DNA of 64,000 nucleotides from Guyanagaster necrorhizus (Eukaryota > Basidiomycota > Agaricomycetes > Agaricales > Physalacriaceae). A program made the position numbers and the translations under genes. The DNA is taken from NCBI RefSeq assembly GCF_019112545.1, contig NW_025064923.1, forward strand, positions 1 through 64,000, read 5' to 3'. This document shows positions 11,070-24,508 of the stretch, piece by piece (the stretch's first letter is position 1; the number at the start of each line of letters is the position of its first letter). The notes beneath the pieces were generated by a model. The model was not told the DNA's origin. It did no database searches and worked only from the letters and a program-made list of their open reading frames with translations.

Positions 11070-13980
11070 CCAGCTCCTGCTTGGAATCATACTTGAAGCC
11101 AGGCCTAGTGGCACAAATGAAAGGAGTGCTTAAGAAGAAGAAAAACCCCAATCAGACAGATCCTCTTGAACAGTTAGTCAAGATGATAAGCATCATAGCA
11201 TCACAGGATTCCAAAATCTGTGGACCCTGGCACACATTCCATAGGTCCCATCCCTCATCCCTAATCATGAGGATGAAGATCTCTCTGATGACTTCTTTGA
11301 GGAGTCACTATCCCCTGATCCTTCCACCACTCCCCACAAGCCTGACATTGGAGACTGTGCCAGAGACTCTATTGAGGATGCTAGAAGAATTGCAGTTGAT
11401 AGACACTTCAGGTATGTCACCTCTCAAGAAAGTCCCTCTCCTCCAGCCTCCAGCCCTAACTCATCTACTCTATTTACCTCCTATAATATCAGCTCTATAC
11501 TTGCCAGATATGGAATCCAGCAAGTATCTGATGACATTGAGAGAGAGTATGAGAGAATGAGGTATGATCCTGACAGTGATACCATCTATGACTGACTGAA
11601 TCAGCTTGAGTGGAAATAACAGGCCAAGGAGCTCTATAAGCAGAGACTGGCCAAGCAGCAGAAAGAGCATGGGCATCTCTGATATATAGCTTAATATAGA
11701 TAGTGGGAGCAGAACCAGCAGGCTGCAGAGTGGGGCTCAGCCCCACTCAGCCACTATAGACTCTATACAGAGAGTTTAGATAATGGGCCTCATGAGTGAG
11801 ACCCCAATAATAAAAATAACCTATAGTCTGCTGACTATTAGGCCAACACTGAGGTTCTCACAGCAGATGAAGCCTGCCATATTGATAATGATGACTATGA
11901 GCCCCCTCTATTGACCTATGAGAAGAGCACTAGTATCAGCAGCAGTAGTACCCTTCTCTCAGATACCAGTTCTATACTCACTGGATATAGGATCTGAGTA
12001 CCACTAGGGGCCAGAGTCACTGAGCAGACCCTCTGATGATTCCTTCACAGATATATTGCCACTCTCTTTCTCAACAATGACTTCTACACAGACTTCCACT
12101 GATATAGCCAAGCAGTGAAGGAGGGCAGAGCATAAGTGGAGAACTATAGGGTTAGGACTCACTGATCTCACTGGCAGCCTGCTCCTGGAACCTCTAGTGG
12201 AACTAGAAGCAGAACTAATAGAGAGCTCCCCCACAATCCTCAAAGCTTCTGAGGCACTCAGCTATGACCCACTCACTGACTACTTCAAAGAGAGCAAAGA
12301 GAGCAACAGAGACAATGAGACCAATGAGGAAGTCAGAGTGGATAAGAGGGACAGCAAGAACAGTGAAGATGAGAAGAATGTCTCTGACATGACTGATCTC
12401 TGAATAGCATATGAAGACACAGATGAAGAAGAACTGAAAAGAATGATTCAGGAGATGAGAGAGGAGAAGTTTAAAATGCTGTACCAAGAAGAGGCAGCAA
12501 CACTATGAAAGAAAGTCAGCTGGCTAATGACCTCTCTGAGTAGGAGGTACTTAGCTGCTGATAATAAAGAACAAAGATATATTTTACAATATGCCATGAC
12601 TGACCATGCCATTTACATTTATAACAGTATGCACTTGGAGAACCAGCTCAAGACATTGCTGATCTTCAAGTATGAAGTCAAACCACTACTATCAACCCTA
12701 CCAATTTTCCCATAACAAGCTATATATATGGCTCCATCCAACTGAACACTCCAAACTTGATCTTCTTGCTTGACTATGGCCAGCCAAGAAGCCATTCTAT
12801 GGTCTATATGACCTAAGCTCTAAGAACCCTTATGGCTAGTAGGATTCTGAAATCTCTAAACACATCAAGGGAGCTGACTTCTTAGTGGACAACCACCATC
12901 CAATGAAGTTAAAGAGAGCAGTAAGGAGCCAGTCAAAGATGATTCCAAGACCATTCAACTGGGATTCACTATCAGGAATAGCATAATAGTATGAAAGGAG
13001 ACAGGGTCTCAGGGGAGTCCCATTGCTGATGACAACTCTCTATATTCACTCTCTGGATCACCTACTGACTGGCAGCAACTGCCTTTCAACAAATACTCCA
13101 ATTCTATGGAGGCTTTACCAAATAATGCTGCAATGCTTTAGTGCAAACTAGATCTTCTGTGAACCCCCTGACTCTTCAAAGATGCCTCTGATGATATCAA
13201 CTGATTTCTTGTTGACTGTTAACAGTACTTTGAAGTGTACACTATCTGCCTTGGCTCAGACATGAATAAGATAGTGTTTGTTGTCTCTTACTTCAAAAGC
13301 AAGGCAAAACAATAGTGGACACTAATTGTCTCAATCCTCTGCTCCACCACTTGAGAACACTATTGCTATCCATCCTGGACTGTCTTTAAGCAGATGATCA
13401 AGGACAAGTTTGTCAACCTGGCAGTCCAAGAAGTCCACAAGAACAAGATGAAGAAGCTCTGCATGAGCAATAAGATTGCCAGCAAGTACTTCAATGAGTT
13501 GGAGCATCTGGAGATGTTAGCTAGAGTCAGAGAGAGTATCAATAAAGATGAGTGAATGATTGAATATATAAAGCTGAGAGTACTGCAGTCCTATATTTCA
13601 ATGGTCTCCAACATTGATATAAATGTCCTGAAGGGATACAATGCATGAAAGGACTGCATCATCAAAATAAACAAGGAGAGGCTGCAACAGAAGGCAGCTA
13701 ATGCTGGAGTTATGATCAATCAGAAGAAGCCTCAATAGACATAGAATGGGAAGAACACTAGTGGCAGATCTTTGGTGAAGCTCAATACAGCTATGACATT
13801 AACATCTTCTTATACAGCTCAGAAAACTGGCACTGGAATGACTTATACTGGCAGCAGCAAACCAATGGATATTGACTGCCTCAAGAAAGAAGATAAGTGC
13901 TTTAATTGTGGCCAAAAGAGTTATATGTTTAGAGATTGCCTGAAGAAGAAATGCATGAGAGAAGACATTAGGGTGTAGAT
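11070..13980 (+). pseudogene. A4 gag region with zinc knuckle
   Basis: An acidic, Ser/Pro-rich N-terminal region (frame through 11261-11595, with ESLSPDPSTTP and repeated E/R-rich stretches) leads to a conserved block (12527-12715, RRYLAADNKEQRYILQYA), a capsid-like domain (about 13140-13740) and a knuckle CFNCGQKSYMFRDC (about 13898-13940) in which the usual His is Tyr (CAT to TAT). A basic tail (KKKCMRED) follows. Frequent TGA/TAG stops at Trp, Gln and Arg positions break the frame. Confidence 0.75.
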
Positions 13981-14479
13981 AGCTAAGTTACAGAAAGAGA
14001 CAGACAGACTTGAGGACCCTGAATTGGACTCTAGAATCAAGAAGATAAAAGACAGGACTGATAAGTGAGTAATTCCACTTAGTCAGCTGAAGAACTTTAT
14101 GGTGTGTTACTAATAGCCACAGGACAGACTCATATGCCCTCTGTAGATGGAAATATTTATGCACATTCAAATATACCTAAGGTTATCCCTGCTATATCAC
14201 TATCTAAGGAATTGCCAAAACAGACTCAACTGTCTAAAGGCTGAACAGAGGGAGAGACCCTCATGGGATGGCTCAAACCTTTCAATACTGAATGAACTTA
14301 GTGAGCCATACAAGAAGGAAAGAAAGAAGAGGTAGTGGCAATGCTCAAAGGTTGAATCTATCAGATCTGACTTGATGAGGTCGACCACAAACTAATAGAA
14401 GGATTATAAAAAGCAAGGTGGAAGAAGACTCTAAAATAGCTGGATAAACTTTAGAGATCAAAGAAGTTCATCTGATGAC

Positions 14480-17400
14480 AGAAGACCTATGGGTGAGACC
14501 TCATTACAAAGGCATAAATTCAGACCCTCACTAATCAGAGAAATTTCATAATCACAACTCTGATTAATAGTGGCTGTACCAGAAGCTCCATTAATCAAGC
14601 CTTTGTCGAGAAGCACCATCTCTCAACCAAGGCCTCTATGGCTCTAATTCCTGTCTACAATGCTGACAGCACTAAGAATCAAGCTGGATCAATCACAGAA
14701 TTCATGGAACTTCACTTAATAATCAGAGATCATTCAGAATGGATTGATCTAGCTATTATAGAACTTGGAACCAAGGAGTTATTCTTAGGACATGATTAGC
14801 TCATTTGACATAACTCACTTATCAACTGGAAGACCAGATGGATCACCTTCATCTGATGTCAATGCCAAAAGACACTATTCATGCTCTCTGATGCAGACTC
14901 TGAGGATAGGTGGGATGAAGAAATGGAGGATGGAGAGATGATCCTCATGATGGATTTCAAAGAAGCTCTGCAGATACAAGCAGTTTATCATACCAACAAC
15001 TTAGCAGCTAAAGCAAATGAGAGAAAGAAGGAGAAGACATTCAAGAAAATAGTTCTCAAATGGGCATGAGACTACTATGACCTCTTCACCAAGGAAAGCT
15101 TTGACAAGTTATCTGCATCCAAACCCTAGGACCATGCTATTGAATTAGTCCCAAATGCCAATGCTAATCTGAATTGCAAGATGTATCTCTTGAAGCATTA
15201 TGAACAATAAAAACTTGACAAGTTCCTGAAAGAGAATCTTTTCAGCAGGCAAATCTGACTATCAAAGTCTCTAATGGCTTCACTATTCTTCTTCATCAAA
15301 AAGAAGGATAGCAAACTCTGACCAGTACAGAACTATCAGCATCTCAACAAGATGACCATCAAAAACCAATATCCACTTTCTCTTATATCAGAGTTAATGG
15401 GCAAACTTCACAGCATCCAATTCTACACCAAACTCAATATCCAATGAGAGTACAATAATATATAAATCAAAGAAGGGGATGAATGGAAGGCAGCATTCAG
15501 AACTAATTGAGGGCTATTCAAGCCAATGGTTATATTCTTTGGCTTGACTAATTTCTCAACCACTTTTCAATGGATGATGAATGACATCTTCAAGGACCTC
15601 ATCATCACTGGGGAAGGTAGCAATTTACCTGGATGATATTCTTATAATGTTAAAGGATAGAGAGAAACACCAATAACTCATATGACAAGTACTCAAGCTG
15701 ATGAGAAAGAATAAGTTATTCTTTAAAGCTGAGAAGTGCAAATTCAAGATGTTAGAGATAGAGTACCTAAGAGTTATCATCAGTGAGAGGAGTATTTGGA
15801 TGGACCTGATCAAGGTAGCTGAAGTAATGGAATGGCCAGAATCAACCAAGAAGAAGGAATTACAATTCTTCCTTGGCTTTATGAATTTTTACCATCAGTT
15901 TATATGAGACTACAGCAAGATTATATGATCTATGACTCAGCTTACTAGAAACACACTTTGGACTTGGGGATTATCTCAACAGTCAGTGTTCAACAAGCTT
16001 AAGCAATGACTAGCAGAGGATGTGGTCCTAGCAATCCCTAGCCAGAATGGAAAATTCTGAGTCAAGGCAGATTCTAGCAAAGGGACAATAGAGGCAGTGC
16101 TATCACAAGAGCAGAATAGGAAATGAAGACCTGTCACATTCCTTTCCAAAGCACTAACAACAACAGAAAGGAATTATGATGTTTATAACAAGGAGCTCTT
16201 AGCCATCATGCTTGCACTGGCAGAATGGCAGCACTACCTCATTGGAGCCACTCAGATCTTCAAAGTATAGACCAATCATCAAAACCTTTGATACTTCCAA
16301 CTTCTCCAGAAACTTAATCACTGGCAGGCCTGATAGGTGATGGAATTATCTGAGTATCAATACACTCTCCACTATAAGGCCAGTTCAGCAAACAAGAAAA
16401 CTGACTTGCTCAGCCAAAAGGCCAATCATGATCAGAGAGAAGAGAATAATGAAGAGATGGTACTACTCAAACCAGAACACTTTCAGACTATGATGATACT
16501 AATAGAGAAGGAGATATATACCAAGATTCACAGTGCTATATGTCAACTGAATCTGTGGGATCAGGGAATTATGACATCTCTGAACCACAAACACAGCATC
16601 TTCTAAAATAATGATCTTCTCTTCTATGATAGATGACTCTATATCTCTCAGGATCAATCACTGTGGGGGGAGATCATAGCTATAAGCCATAACTATACAA
16701 CAGCTGAGCATCTGGAGATCACTAAAATGAAGGAGTTGATACTAAGAGAGTATTGGTGGCCTAAAATAGCAAGAGACATTGAGAAATATGTCAAGAGATA
16801 TGAGACATGTTAAAGGGCCAAGTCTTCAACTAGTGTCTGAGCTGCTTCATTACACTTGAACAAAGTACTGACACAATCATAGACCTATATCTCAGTTGAT
16901 ATAGTTATGGGATTCCCAGATTGCAATAGCTATAATGCAATCATTATAATTATTGATTAATTCTCTAAGGCAATTATTCTGATCACATACTCAATAGAAC
17001 TATTCTTGGAAGAATGGATGAAAATACTCTGTGATGAAGTCTATACCAAATATAGCATGCCTCAAGTCATTATTTCAGACTATAAACTATAATTCATCTC
17101 AAAGTTCATAGATGACTTATATCATCTACTCAATATCTACAGCAATACCTCAACAGCCTATCACCCACAGACATATGGCCAGACAGAGCATGTCAATCAG
17201 AAGATTGAAAAGTACTTTTGCATGTTTATCAACTACTGATAAGACAATTGGACTGAATAGCTAGCACTTGCAGTCTTCTAATATAACAATCATGTCCACT
17301 TTGCTACTGATAAAACTCCCTTCTTTGTCAATCATAGCTGACACTCAAATATAGCCAAGACCATCCACTCTCATATGACAACCCCTGCTTCAACTGACTT

Positions 17401-17960
17401 CACAGCAGATATGGCAAAGATCTATGTCAAAACAGAAACTGCACTCTGTAAGACCACTGATACTATAAAGGCACAGTATGACAAACACCAGTGACCAGCA
17501 CATATATATGAAGTTAATGATAAAGTCCAGCTCAACACAACAAACCTTTATCTCTCATGCCCAAAACACAAACTTGATGATAAATGCACTAGCCCTTTTA
17601 TGATCATGACAAAGGTTGGTGCTTTTATCTATAAACTCTGACTCCTACCTATGTGGTGCATCCATAATACATTTAACAAAATCCTTCTAACTCCATTCAT
17701 TACCTCTGCTTTCCCTAACCAAGAATGACTATCACCACTACTATCTGAACTGATCAAAGATGAAGAACAATATGAGGTCAATCAGGTTTTAAACCACAAA
17801 ACCTGACATATAAAGACACAAGACAGAGGCATAAAAACAACTATTGACTATCTTATTAGCTGGAAGAGGTATGGATCTGAATCTAACTAATAGATAAATG
17901 AATGATATATGAATATAGACAATGCCATACATAATTATAAATTATTCCTAAATTAAACTA
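14480..17960 (+). pseudogene. A4 pol: protease, RT, RNase H, integrase, chromodomain
   Basis: The protease motif near 14560-14590 reads LINSGC, with the catalytic Asp changed to Asn. RT runs about 15070-15930 with KMTIKNQYP and a YLDD box near 15630; a one-base frame change sits just before it (IITGE to KVAIYLDD). RNase H: about 16030-16440 (NKELLAIMLALAEWQHYL). Integrase: zinc region 16680-16820, core 16880-17230 with VDI and an ISDYK in place of SDRG, then a TEHVNQKIEKY stretch. Chromodomain: about 17760-17955. Polypurine tract: 17977-17989. It is too damaged to encode an active enzyme. Confidence 0.8.
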
Positions 17961-17989
17961 TCACAATGATGGTCTTAAGGAGAGAGTAA

Positions 17990-18459
17990 TGTTACAATTT
18001 TTCCACCTTTTTTCTACTTTTATTCTCTTTCTCATAGTATTAACCCCTATTCATGCTTAGTCAGAGTGCCTATACTAGCACTTAGGACTATGGGACAATC
18101 TTGATCAGCATAATTGGCCATTATCTCTCGACTCATAGTGATACCCTGACAACAGCATAACTGGCCTTTTGTAGATAACATTGACTTGTCAAGACAATGA
18201 GTACTATAGCACAGACATTCACAATAAGTAGTAGTATATTTAGCAACAGACTTAGAGATATATAAGTAGCATAGACAGCATCATGTATCTGTAGTCTCGA
18301 ACTATTCTTTATCATATCCACTTACTCAAGTCTACTTGCATAGACCTTGAGATATAATATTCACACATATCACATAATTAGACTTAGGCATGATTATACA
18401 AATATGATACAATGCCTATTTACCATATGATATTAGACATATGTCACTTGGCTCTAACA
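17990..18459 (+). repeat. 3' LTR of A4
   Basis: TGTTACAATTTTTCC...GGCTCTAACA. Its priming-site sequence keeps an ancestral CG: AGTCTCGAACTA at 18293-18304. Length equals that of the 5' LTR. Confidence 0.85.
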
Positions 18460-18708
18460 CACAGATACTTACAATTAATAGTACTATATTTATTTAAAAG
18501 ATGAATGGTATATAAGCAGCATAGCCAATGCCATGTATTTCTAGTCTCAAACTATCCTTAATTCTACCATTCTATCTTGAGTCAACTAGCATTGACCTTG
18601 AGACACAACACTAGCATCCACATATAGTGAACTCAAGTGTGATTGTACAAATGCAATATAGCATCAGTTTATCACATGATTATAGTCCTATACTATCTGG
18701 GCCTAACA
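18460..18708 (+). repeat. Truncated family A LTR (3' half) joined to the A4 3' LTR
   Basis: The sequence resumes in the middle of a family A LTR (CACAGATACTTACAATTAATAG) and continues through a TATATAA, AGTCTCAAACTA (18543-18554) and the end GGGCCTAACA. The first 220 bases of this LTR are missing. It lies inside the A5 integrase reading frame. Confidence 0.75.
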
Positions 18709-19429
18709 CTGGCCACATTTCAGCATAATACTCATATACACTCAGCTACAAGAAAAATGCTATTCTTTATTAACTATAGCTGCCATCCAAATATCACACA
18801 AACAGAGTGACTCTATACTAGCACACTCACCTCTTTAGACTTTACCATGACTATAACAAAAATACACATTAAAATACACACTGCCCTTGAAAAGACAGCT
18901 ATATCCATGAAGACTCAATATGATAAACACTACCATCTCACTCATTAATATCTCATCAATAACAAAGTTTAGCTTGATATAATAAACTTTCACCTTTTAC
19001 ACTCTAAACAGAAGCTGGCTAACAAACATATGAGGCTATTTCTGATTCTTGTTAAAACTGGCCAATCAGCATATAAACTCTGTCTTCTGATTGAATGGTG
19101 GATTTATAATGTCTTTAATAAATCACTCCTCACACTCTATGTTGCTTCTGCCTTTTCAAATCAAGAACAACTGCCCTTACCTGAAGCTATTTTAGTCAAC
19201 AATGAGAAACACTATGAAGTCAACCAAGTCCTTTATCACTGTCTCTGCAAGATGCATACTCATAGTGGGAGAAATAAAACAATGGTGGATTATCTTGTAA
19301 GCTGAAAGAGTTATAGACCAGAGTCAAACCAGTGAGTAAATGAGTGACACATGAATGCAGAGGATGCCATTCATGATTACAAACTCTCTCAATTGATCCA
19401 TCAGAATGATAGTTTTAATAGAAAGATAA
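18709..19429 (+). pseudogene. A5 integrase C-terminus and chromodomain
   Basis: The frame begins in the integrase at (L)ATFQHNTHIHSAT and continues through the GPF-type module to an open stretch 19030-19305 and a chromodomain (KHYEVNQVLYH... to MVDYLVS, then RPESNQ). Several TGA/TAG stops. The polypurine tract is decayed. The 5' part is separated or lost at the LTR fragment on the left. Confidence 0.75.
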
Positions 19430-19898
19430 TATTATGATTCTTCCTTTTCTTTTTTCTTTTTTCTTTTTAGTTAATTCCTATTTTGCTTAGTCAGAGTGCT
19501 TAAGACAGGTGCTTAGAACTGTGGGACAGGCTTAGTCACTATAATAGGCTGAGTCTGCTATTATTCTCCTTCTTTGATAACACCTCTTAACAATGAACAA
19601 TACTCTTTTATAGACAGTTGTGACACTCAAAGACAATGAGCATCATAGTATAGAAACACATAATAAGTAGCTATATATTTATCTCATGGATGAACAGTAT
19701 ATAAATAGTGTAGCTCTTGCTGTATATCCTCAGCTTTGAGCTAAAGTTTATTCTTCACCACTTCATCTTGAGCCAACTGTCTTTGGCCTTAAAGCATTAG
19801 ATCAATGGATATATATAGTGAACTCTGATGTGACTGTATGAACTTGATACAATATCAGTTTATCATATGTTTAGATTATATGCAACTTAAGCTTAACA
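19430..19898 (+). repeat. 3' LTR of A5
   Basis: TATTATGATTCTTCC...TAAGCTTAACA, 469 bp. TATATAA is at 19698-19704 and AGCTTTGAGCTA at 19732-19743. It is inserted into the family B element B1, whose antisense gene is cut here. Confidence 0.8.
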
Positions 19899-21170
19899 AC
19901 CTATAATCATTCTGGAGACCCACTATAATACTATGGACATCTACCATCTTGTCTGTCAATTCATTCATGCAATGCATCAACTTGCATATTAATTTTGAAA
20001 GTTGGTGGAGGCTGGTAGAGACCTTCACACTGCTAATCATCTCACTTGCAGTGATGCCCTTGTTGAACAAACAGGCAGTCTTCTTAACTTTGCAATGAGC
20101 ATAAGTCTGCCTATGGCTGATGCCTTCAGTTACTGGACATGCATAATAGGATGCACCATCTTGACAACAGCACATGCAACTCTCTGAAAACAGAACTAAG
20201 ATAAGCCAACTAGAAATAATAAGACACTTACTTTCACTGCTCAATTCCTTCTTGCCCTCTGCCAGCCCCACAACCTCCAACTTCACTCTCTTCTTAGGAC
20301 TGACCACCATCTCCATCTCACTGTTATCCACCATGCTCCAAGACTTGAACTTTCACTTTTAGCCTCTTTCTGCCAAAACTGCTGCCCTCCTCTTCTCCTC
20401 TCACTCTCTTTCTCCTTTCTAAGGTCTTCTTAGATTCTTTTAACTCATCATCTCTCTTAGTCCTCTTGTCCTGCTTATCATCAGACTCTGGAGATATATA
20501 ATTAGTCATCCTTTTGAAGTGAAGACCAGAGCTAGAATCAAACTGTTCTGCCAGCACTTGATACAGCTAAAAATCAATGATCTCCATAAGGGTCATTTGT
20601 AATCCACTCTCTGTCACTAAGTCTCCTGACAGCACACCTCTGGTTTCCACCTCTCTTATCATGGCTTCCATGGTCTCCTTCTCTAAAGCCTTCTATCAAG
20701 CAGCCTCCTCTGCAGCCTCTCTCTCTATGGCTTTCTTTCAAGCCCCCTTCTTCTTTACACACTTCTCTACTGCCCACTGGATCTCCTCTCTCTTCCTTTT
20801 CAATTCTTCCTTCTGCTTTCTTTTCCATATCTCCCAGGCCACACAGTCTGCCTAGGCTTTCTCTTTCCTCTCTCACTTCCTTTTCTATTCCAAATGACTC
20901 TCTATGGCCTCCATGTACTCATCTTCTGCAGTTTGATGTTCCAAACAAAACAATTTCTTGGTCTCTTAAAGGCTATCAGAGATGAACTCTCACATTAAAG
21001 GATCAGGAATTTTCAAACAGCAATATGTGGCAAGAGATAACATTGTTGCAAGATGAAGATAGTGGTTGAAAACAAAGACAAAATTCCTATAGAATAAAAA
21101 AAAAATTTTTTTCACCATGTGCCTCCCACTGAACATTGGGATCTGCACTCTTGAGGGCAAGAATGCTAAC
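19899..21170 (-). pseudogene. B1 antisense zinc-cluster gene, 3'-truncated
   Basis: This gene runs opposite to its retrotransposon. Read on the minus strand from just inside the LTR: a long charged E/K/R-rich region (open stretches 20876-20574 and 20557-20324), a nuclear-localisation-like PKKRVKLEVV (about 20300-20272), an intron (20231-20184, GTAAGT...TTTTCAG, 48 bases), then ESCMCCCQDG...CKVKKTAC and a C-terminal helical region (LICKLMHCMNELTDKMVDVHSIIVGLQNDY). The intron is a multiple of three and happens to be open here, so 20334-19876 reads through it. The C terminus is cut by the A5 LTR. Same organisation as in B2 and B3. Confidence 0.7.
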
Positions 21171-21180
21171 AGGAGAATAC

Positions 21181-21677
21181 TGTTATGCATATGTTATCAG
21201 CCTCTACATTATCTCAGCCAATGATGAAGCCAATCACAAGACTCACTAGAATCTATCACTTCTCAGTATCTATCAATTTTATTTTACTATTATTATTTTA
21301 CATCCATATTTCACATTCTAGTATCTAGACTCTGAACATGGCAGTGAATGGCTGACATCAGAATCCAATGGACCCTGACTTGGAATTAACTACTGATAGT
21401 ATATAAACTATGTACAAGCATTGTAATTACTCAGTTTGAATATCAACTTGAATAGCCATCTACACTTTGTGCTCACTTCAGCTCCTCTCTATCTTGTCTG
21501 TCAGATTCTACTCTGAAGGATATTTCTCTTCACTTCTCCAACAGAACTCTGTTCTGTCCATTCAAATCCTTAGATCTCAACTCAAGAGTAATGTTACTGA
21601 TAGCTTTGTTGATGCCTTCACACTCTGTCAGCTTCTATGCATGCACTCAAGCTCAATCAATTGGCATGTTTCTAACA
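21181..21677 (+). repeat. 3' LTR of B1
   Basis: TGTTATGCATATG...TTTCTAACA, 497 bp, preceded by a purine-rich tract (AACAGGAGAATAC). It is inserted in the 3' LTR of C1; the next bases GTACA would be one copy of the target duplication. Confidence 0.8.
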
Positions 21678-22016
21678 GTACATTAGTGTGTACTACTACT
21701 GCCTTAGATACCATCTGAAGAACCCTATGCCCTACAGGTGACTATTGTCTGCTTTTTATGCCCTCTGCTTATTGTCTGAGATAACAATGACTGTGCTCTT
21801 GCTTTTGTTTATTATTGTCACTCTGCTATACCATCACTATAGTGAGTTTTCCATATGCCACAGTTCCTATTATGTTCAAGATGTGGAATGATGATGGTTA
21901 CCATATTGTTTCTTGTCATCTTATTGTGTATTAATGAATAAGGTGTAGCCATGGTGTTATCATATCTTTATCATCAAGCATTGACAGATCATGATTTAGA
22001 GACAAAAATTATGATA
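21678..22016 (-). repeat. Partial 3' LTR of C1
   Basis: Aligns with the right-hand 339 bases of the 5' LTR at 55258-55595 (shared stretch ACAATGACTGTGCTCTTGCT and the end AAAATYATGAYA). The remainder was displaced by B1. Confidence 0.8.
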
Positions 22017-24508
22017 TTACCCTCTCCTCAAGACAATCATCCTTGATTGCTCAGAGCAACCCAGAAAAGAGAGATCATGCTTCATTCTTGCCATCAATTT
22101 CAGTGGAAACATCATTGGTGCAGTTGAGGAAATAGAGTTGGTCAACAAAGGTTCCAGCAGCTAGGTCATCTTTCTCTCACTATATAAATAGCTTTTTGCA
22201 TTCAAAGAGGGTTTGGTCTTTTATGAAGAGCAATCATTGCATATGAATATAGTCTGACTTGTCAAACATTAGTTGATCTAATGGGGCAAAGTTGACAGCT
22301 GCTAGAGAATTTTGGTATGCCTGATATTTGGCAATGAGAGTCTTTGCATGTGGAAGATCTTTTTCTGCATACTATCAGTTTTCCTCATTGTCATACCTCT
22401 TAAAATAGACTAAAAACCACTGTTTTCTGTACTGAATCTTATCATCAAGAATGACATTAATTTTATATTTGTTTTTATCATCAACTACTATAAGTTTAGG
22501 TAGTGGTGGTTTCTGCTGATTAGAGAATTCAGCCTGTTGAAATAGTTTGAGCAAGGCTTCATTCAAGACTGGATGGATTTTCCAGGTCTTTAGAATAGAT
22601 AATTCATATGCCCCATCACTTACTTTCTTTATGATCTTAAAAGACTCTCCATATTTGTTATCCAGCTTTTTTATAGTCTTATCTGTCTTTAGATTTTTCA
22701 TGTCTAGCATGATTTGATCTCCTGGTTGACACTCTTTTCCTGATACTCTTTTCTTGTTATATTGTTTCTTCATCAAGTCTGCTGCTTTTAGGAGTGCTTG
22801 TTCTGTCTCATCATAGATCTTTTTCATTTTAGTAGCAAAATCTTTTGCTTAGGATACTTGACTGTCTCTTCATAAGAGATTCATTCCAGTGTTAGAGTGT
22901 ACACCAGTATTCACAAAGAATGGGCTAAAGCTTGTGGCAGAGTTTTCTTAGTTGTTGTGAGTGAATCCTGCTAAGAGGAGCCATCCTGCTGGTGATTAAT
23001 GAATATTCATAAATATTTTTTGATCTCTTGATTAACTCTCTCTGTTTGTCCATCTGTTTGAGGATGGTATGCTGTTGATGGATTTCCAGTGATTCCAAGT
23101 ATTTTATACAACTCTTTTATGAACTGTAAGATGAACTGTAGGCCTCAGTCTGAGATAATTTTGTCTGGAAGACTATGGTGGGCATATACATGGTCTCAAA
23201 AAAGTCACATCCACTCTTCCATATTCAAACTCATGTTGGTGGCAATAGGAATAAGTTCTTTAGAAAATCAATCCACAATAGCTAGGATAGCATTATATCC
23301 TTTGGACTCAGAAAGAGAGCCTATTATGTCTACCAAAATCATCTTTCATTTGTCTGAAGGAATCTCATTGGAGTATAATGGTACTGCCTGCTTTTGAGTG
23401 CTGGCTTTAGTTCTTTGGCATGTTTCACACTCTTTGACATAGGCTTCTACTGATTTTCAAAGGTTAGATCACCAATAGTTCCAGGTGATCAGCTCCTGTG
23501 TTTTTGCAATCTCTGGATGTCCTGCTGTTAGATGGTCATGGCAGATGGCTATAATTTCCTCTTGTAGCTTTTTGCTTGCTGGGATATACAATTGGTTGTG
23601 GAAGTAGGGTACTCTCTTCTCAAGGATCCATCCTTTCTCTTCATTGTCAGTGGCCAACTATACTGAGTCCTCTGTGAATTTCTTTTCCCTCTGCACCTTC
23701 TTTAAGATTTTAGAGGCAGTTGAGAAGATCATAGCATTTGTATAGAACATTTTTGGCTTGAGTACTACTATTTCTTTATTATTCTTTCCCTCTTAGTTAT
23801 GGTCTGCCCTTCAGCTAAGTAAAACTGCCTTTCTATTGGCAGCATCCAGTTTATAATAGAGACTAAAGTAGTATTTGGCTAATTCAGTTACTCATTATGC
23901 TTGTCATTGATTTAGTTTTTGTGGTTTTTTGAAATACTGAAGGTTTTGGTGATCAGTCCATATTTTGAAATTATACTTGGCTCTTATCAAATAATGATAC
24001 CATTCATCCAAGGCTGTCATTATTGCAAGCAACTCCTTATCATAGATTTTATAATTTTGTTCTGTGACAGAGAGTGCTTTTAACAGGTATGCAATCAGTT
24101 TCCACTGTCCCTCCTGTTCTTGGCTAAGAATGGCTCCTAGAGCTCCTTTAGATGCATTTGCTTCAATCTTAAACCTTTCATTATCAATGGGAATGGCCAG
24201 GATAAGATCTGAATAAATTCAGTGCTTGATTTCTTGGAATGCCTGTTTCTAGGCTTCTTTCCACTTTCACTCTGTCTTTCCAGTAAGCTTGGTTAGTGGC
24301 AAGGCCACTTGGCTATATTCTTCTCTGAATTGTTGATAGAAGTTAGCAAATCCTAGAAAAAATTGCAGTTTCTTCTTAGCTGATATAAGCTACTCTCATA
24401 CTCCTGCTGTCTTTATAGGATCTATTTATAGTCTTCTTTCAGTGATAATGAGTCTTAGATATTTTGTTTCCAGAGTTTCAAACTCGCATTTTTCTGGTTT
24501 TAGATATA
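22017..24508 (-). pseudogene. C1 pol, distal part: RT end, RNase H, integrase, chromodomain
   Basis: Minus strand: RT thumb/connection (about 24500-24290), RNase H (about 24200-23830, KELLAIMTALDEWYHYL), integrase zinc region within the open stretch 23657-23469 (HDHLTAGHPEIAKTQELITWNYW), catalytic core (about 23380-23010), then an open 150-codon stretch 22827-22375 with the GPF-like module and TWKIHPVLNEALL, followed by a chromodomain (NKYKINVILDDKIQ..., LVYFKRYDNEENW, about 22500-22320). Stops are mostly transitions. Confidence 0.8.

Larger units (their letters stand above)
10312..18459 (+). mobile_element. A4: full-length family A chromovirus, both LTRs
   Basis: Two similar LTRs of exactly 470 bp each (10312-10781 and 17990-18459) bound 7.2 kb of gag-pol in the order gag, protease, RT, RNase H, integrase, chromodomain. 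Total length is 8.15 kb. The flanks (GTGAG on the left, CACAG on the right) do not form a target-site duplication. On the left it abuts A3 gag and on the right a second, truncated LTR, so the copy may have been rearranged after insertion. It is the only copy here whose RT box still reads YLDD, but it has many stops. Confidence 0.85.

Noticed and set aside
19876..20334. Uninterrupted 152-codon ORF as an intronless gene
   Set aside because: It reads through a 48-base intron that is open only because its length is a multiple of three; B2 and B3 show the splice sites at the same place.
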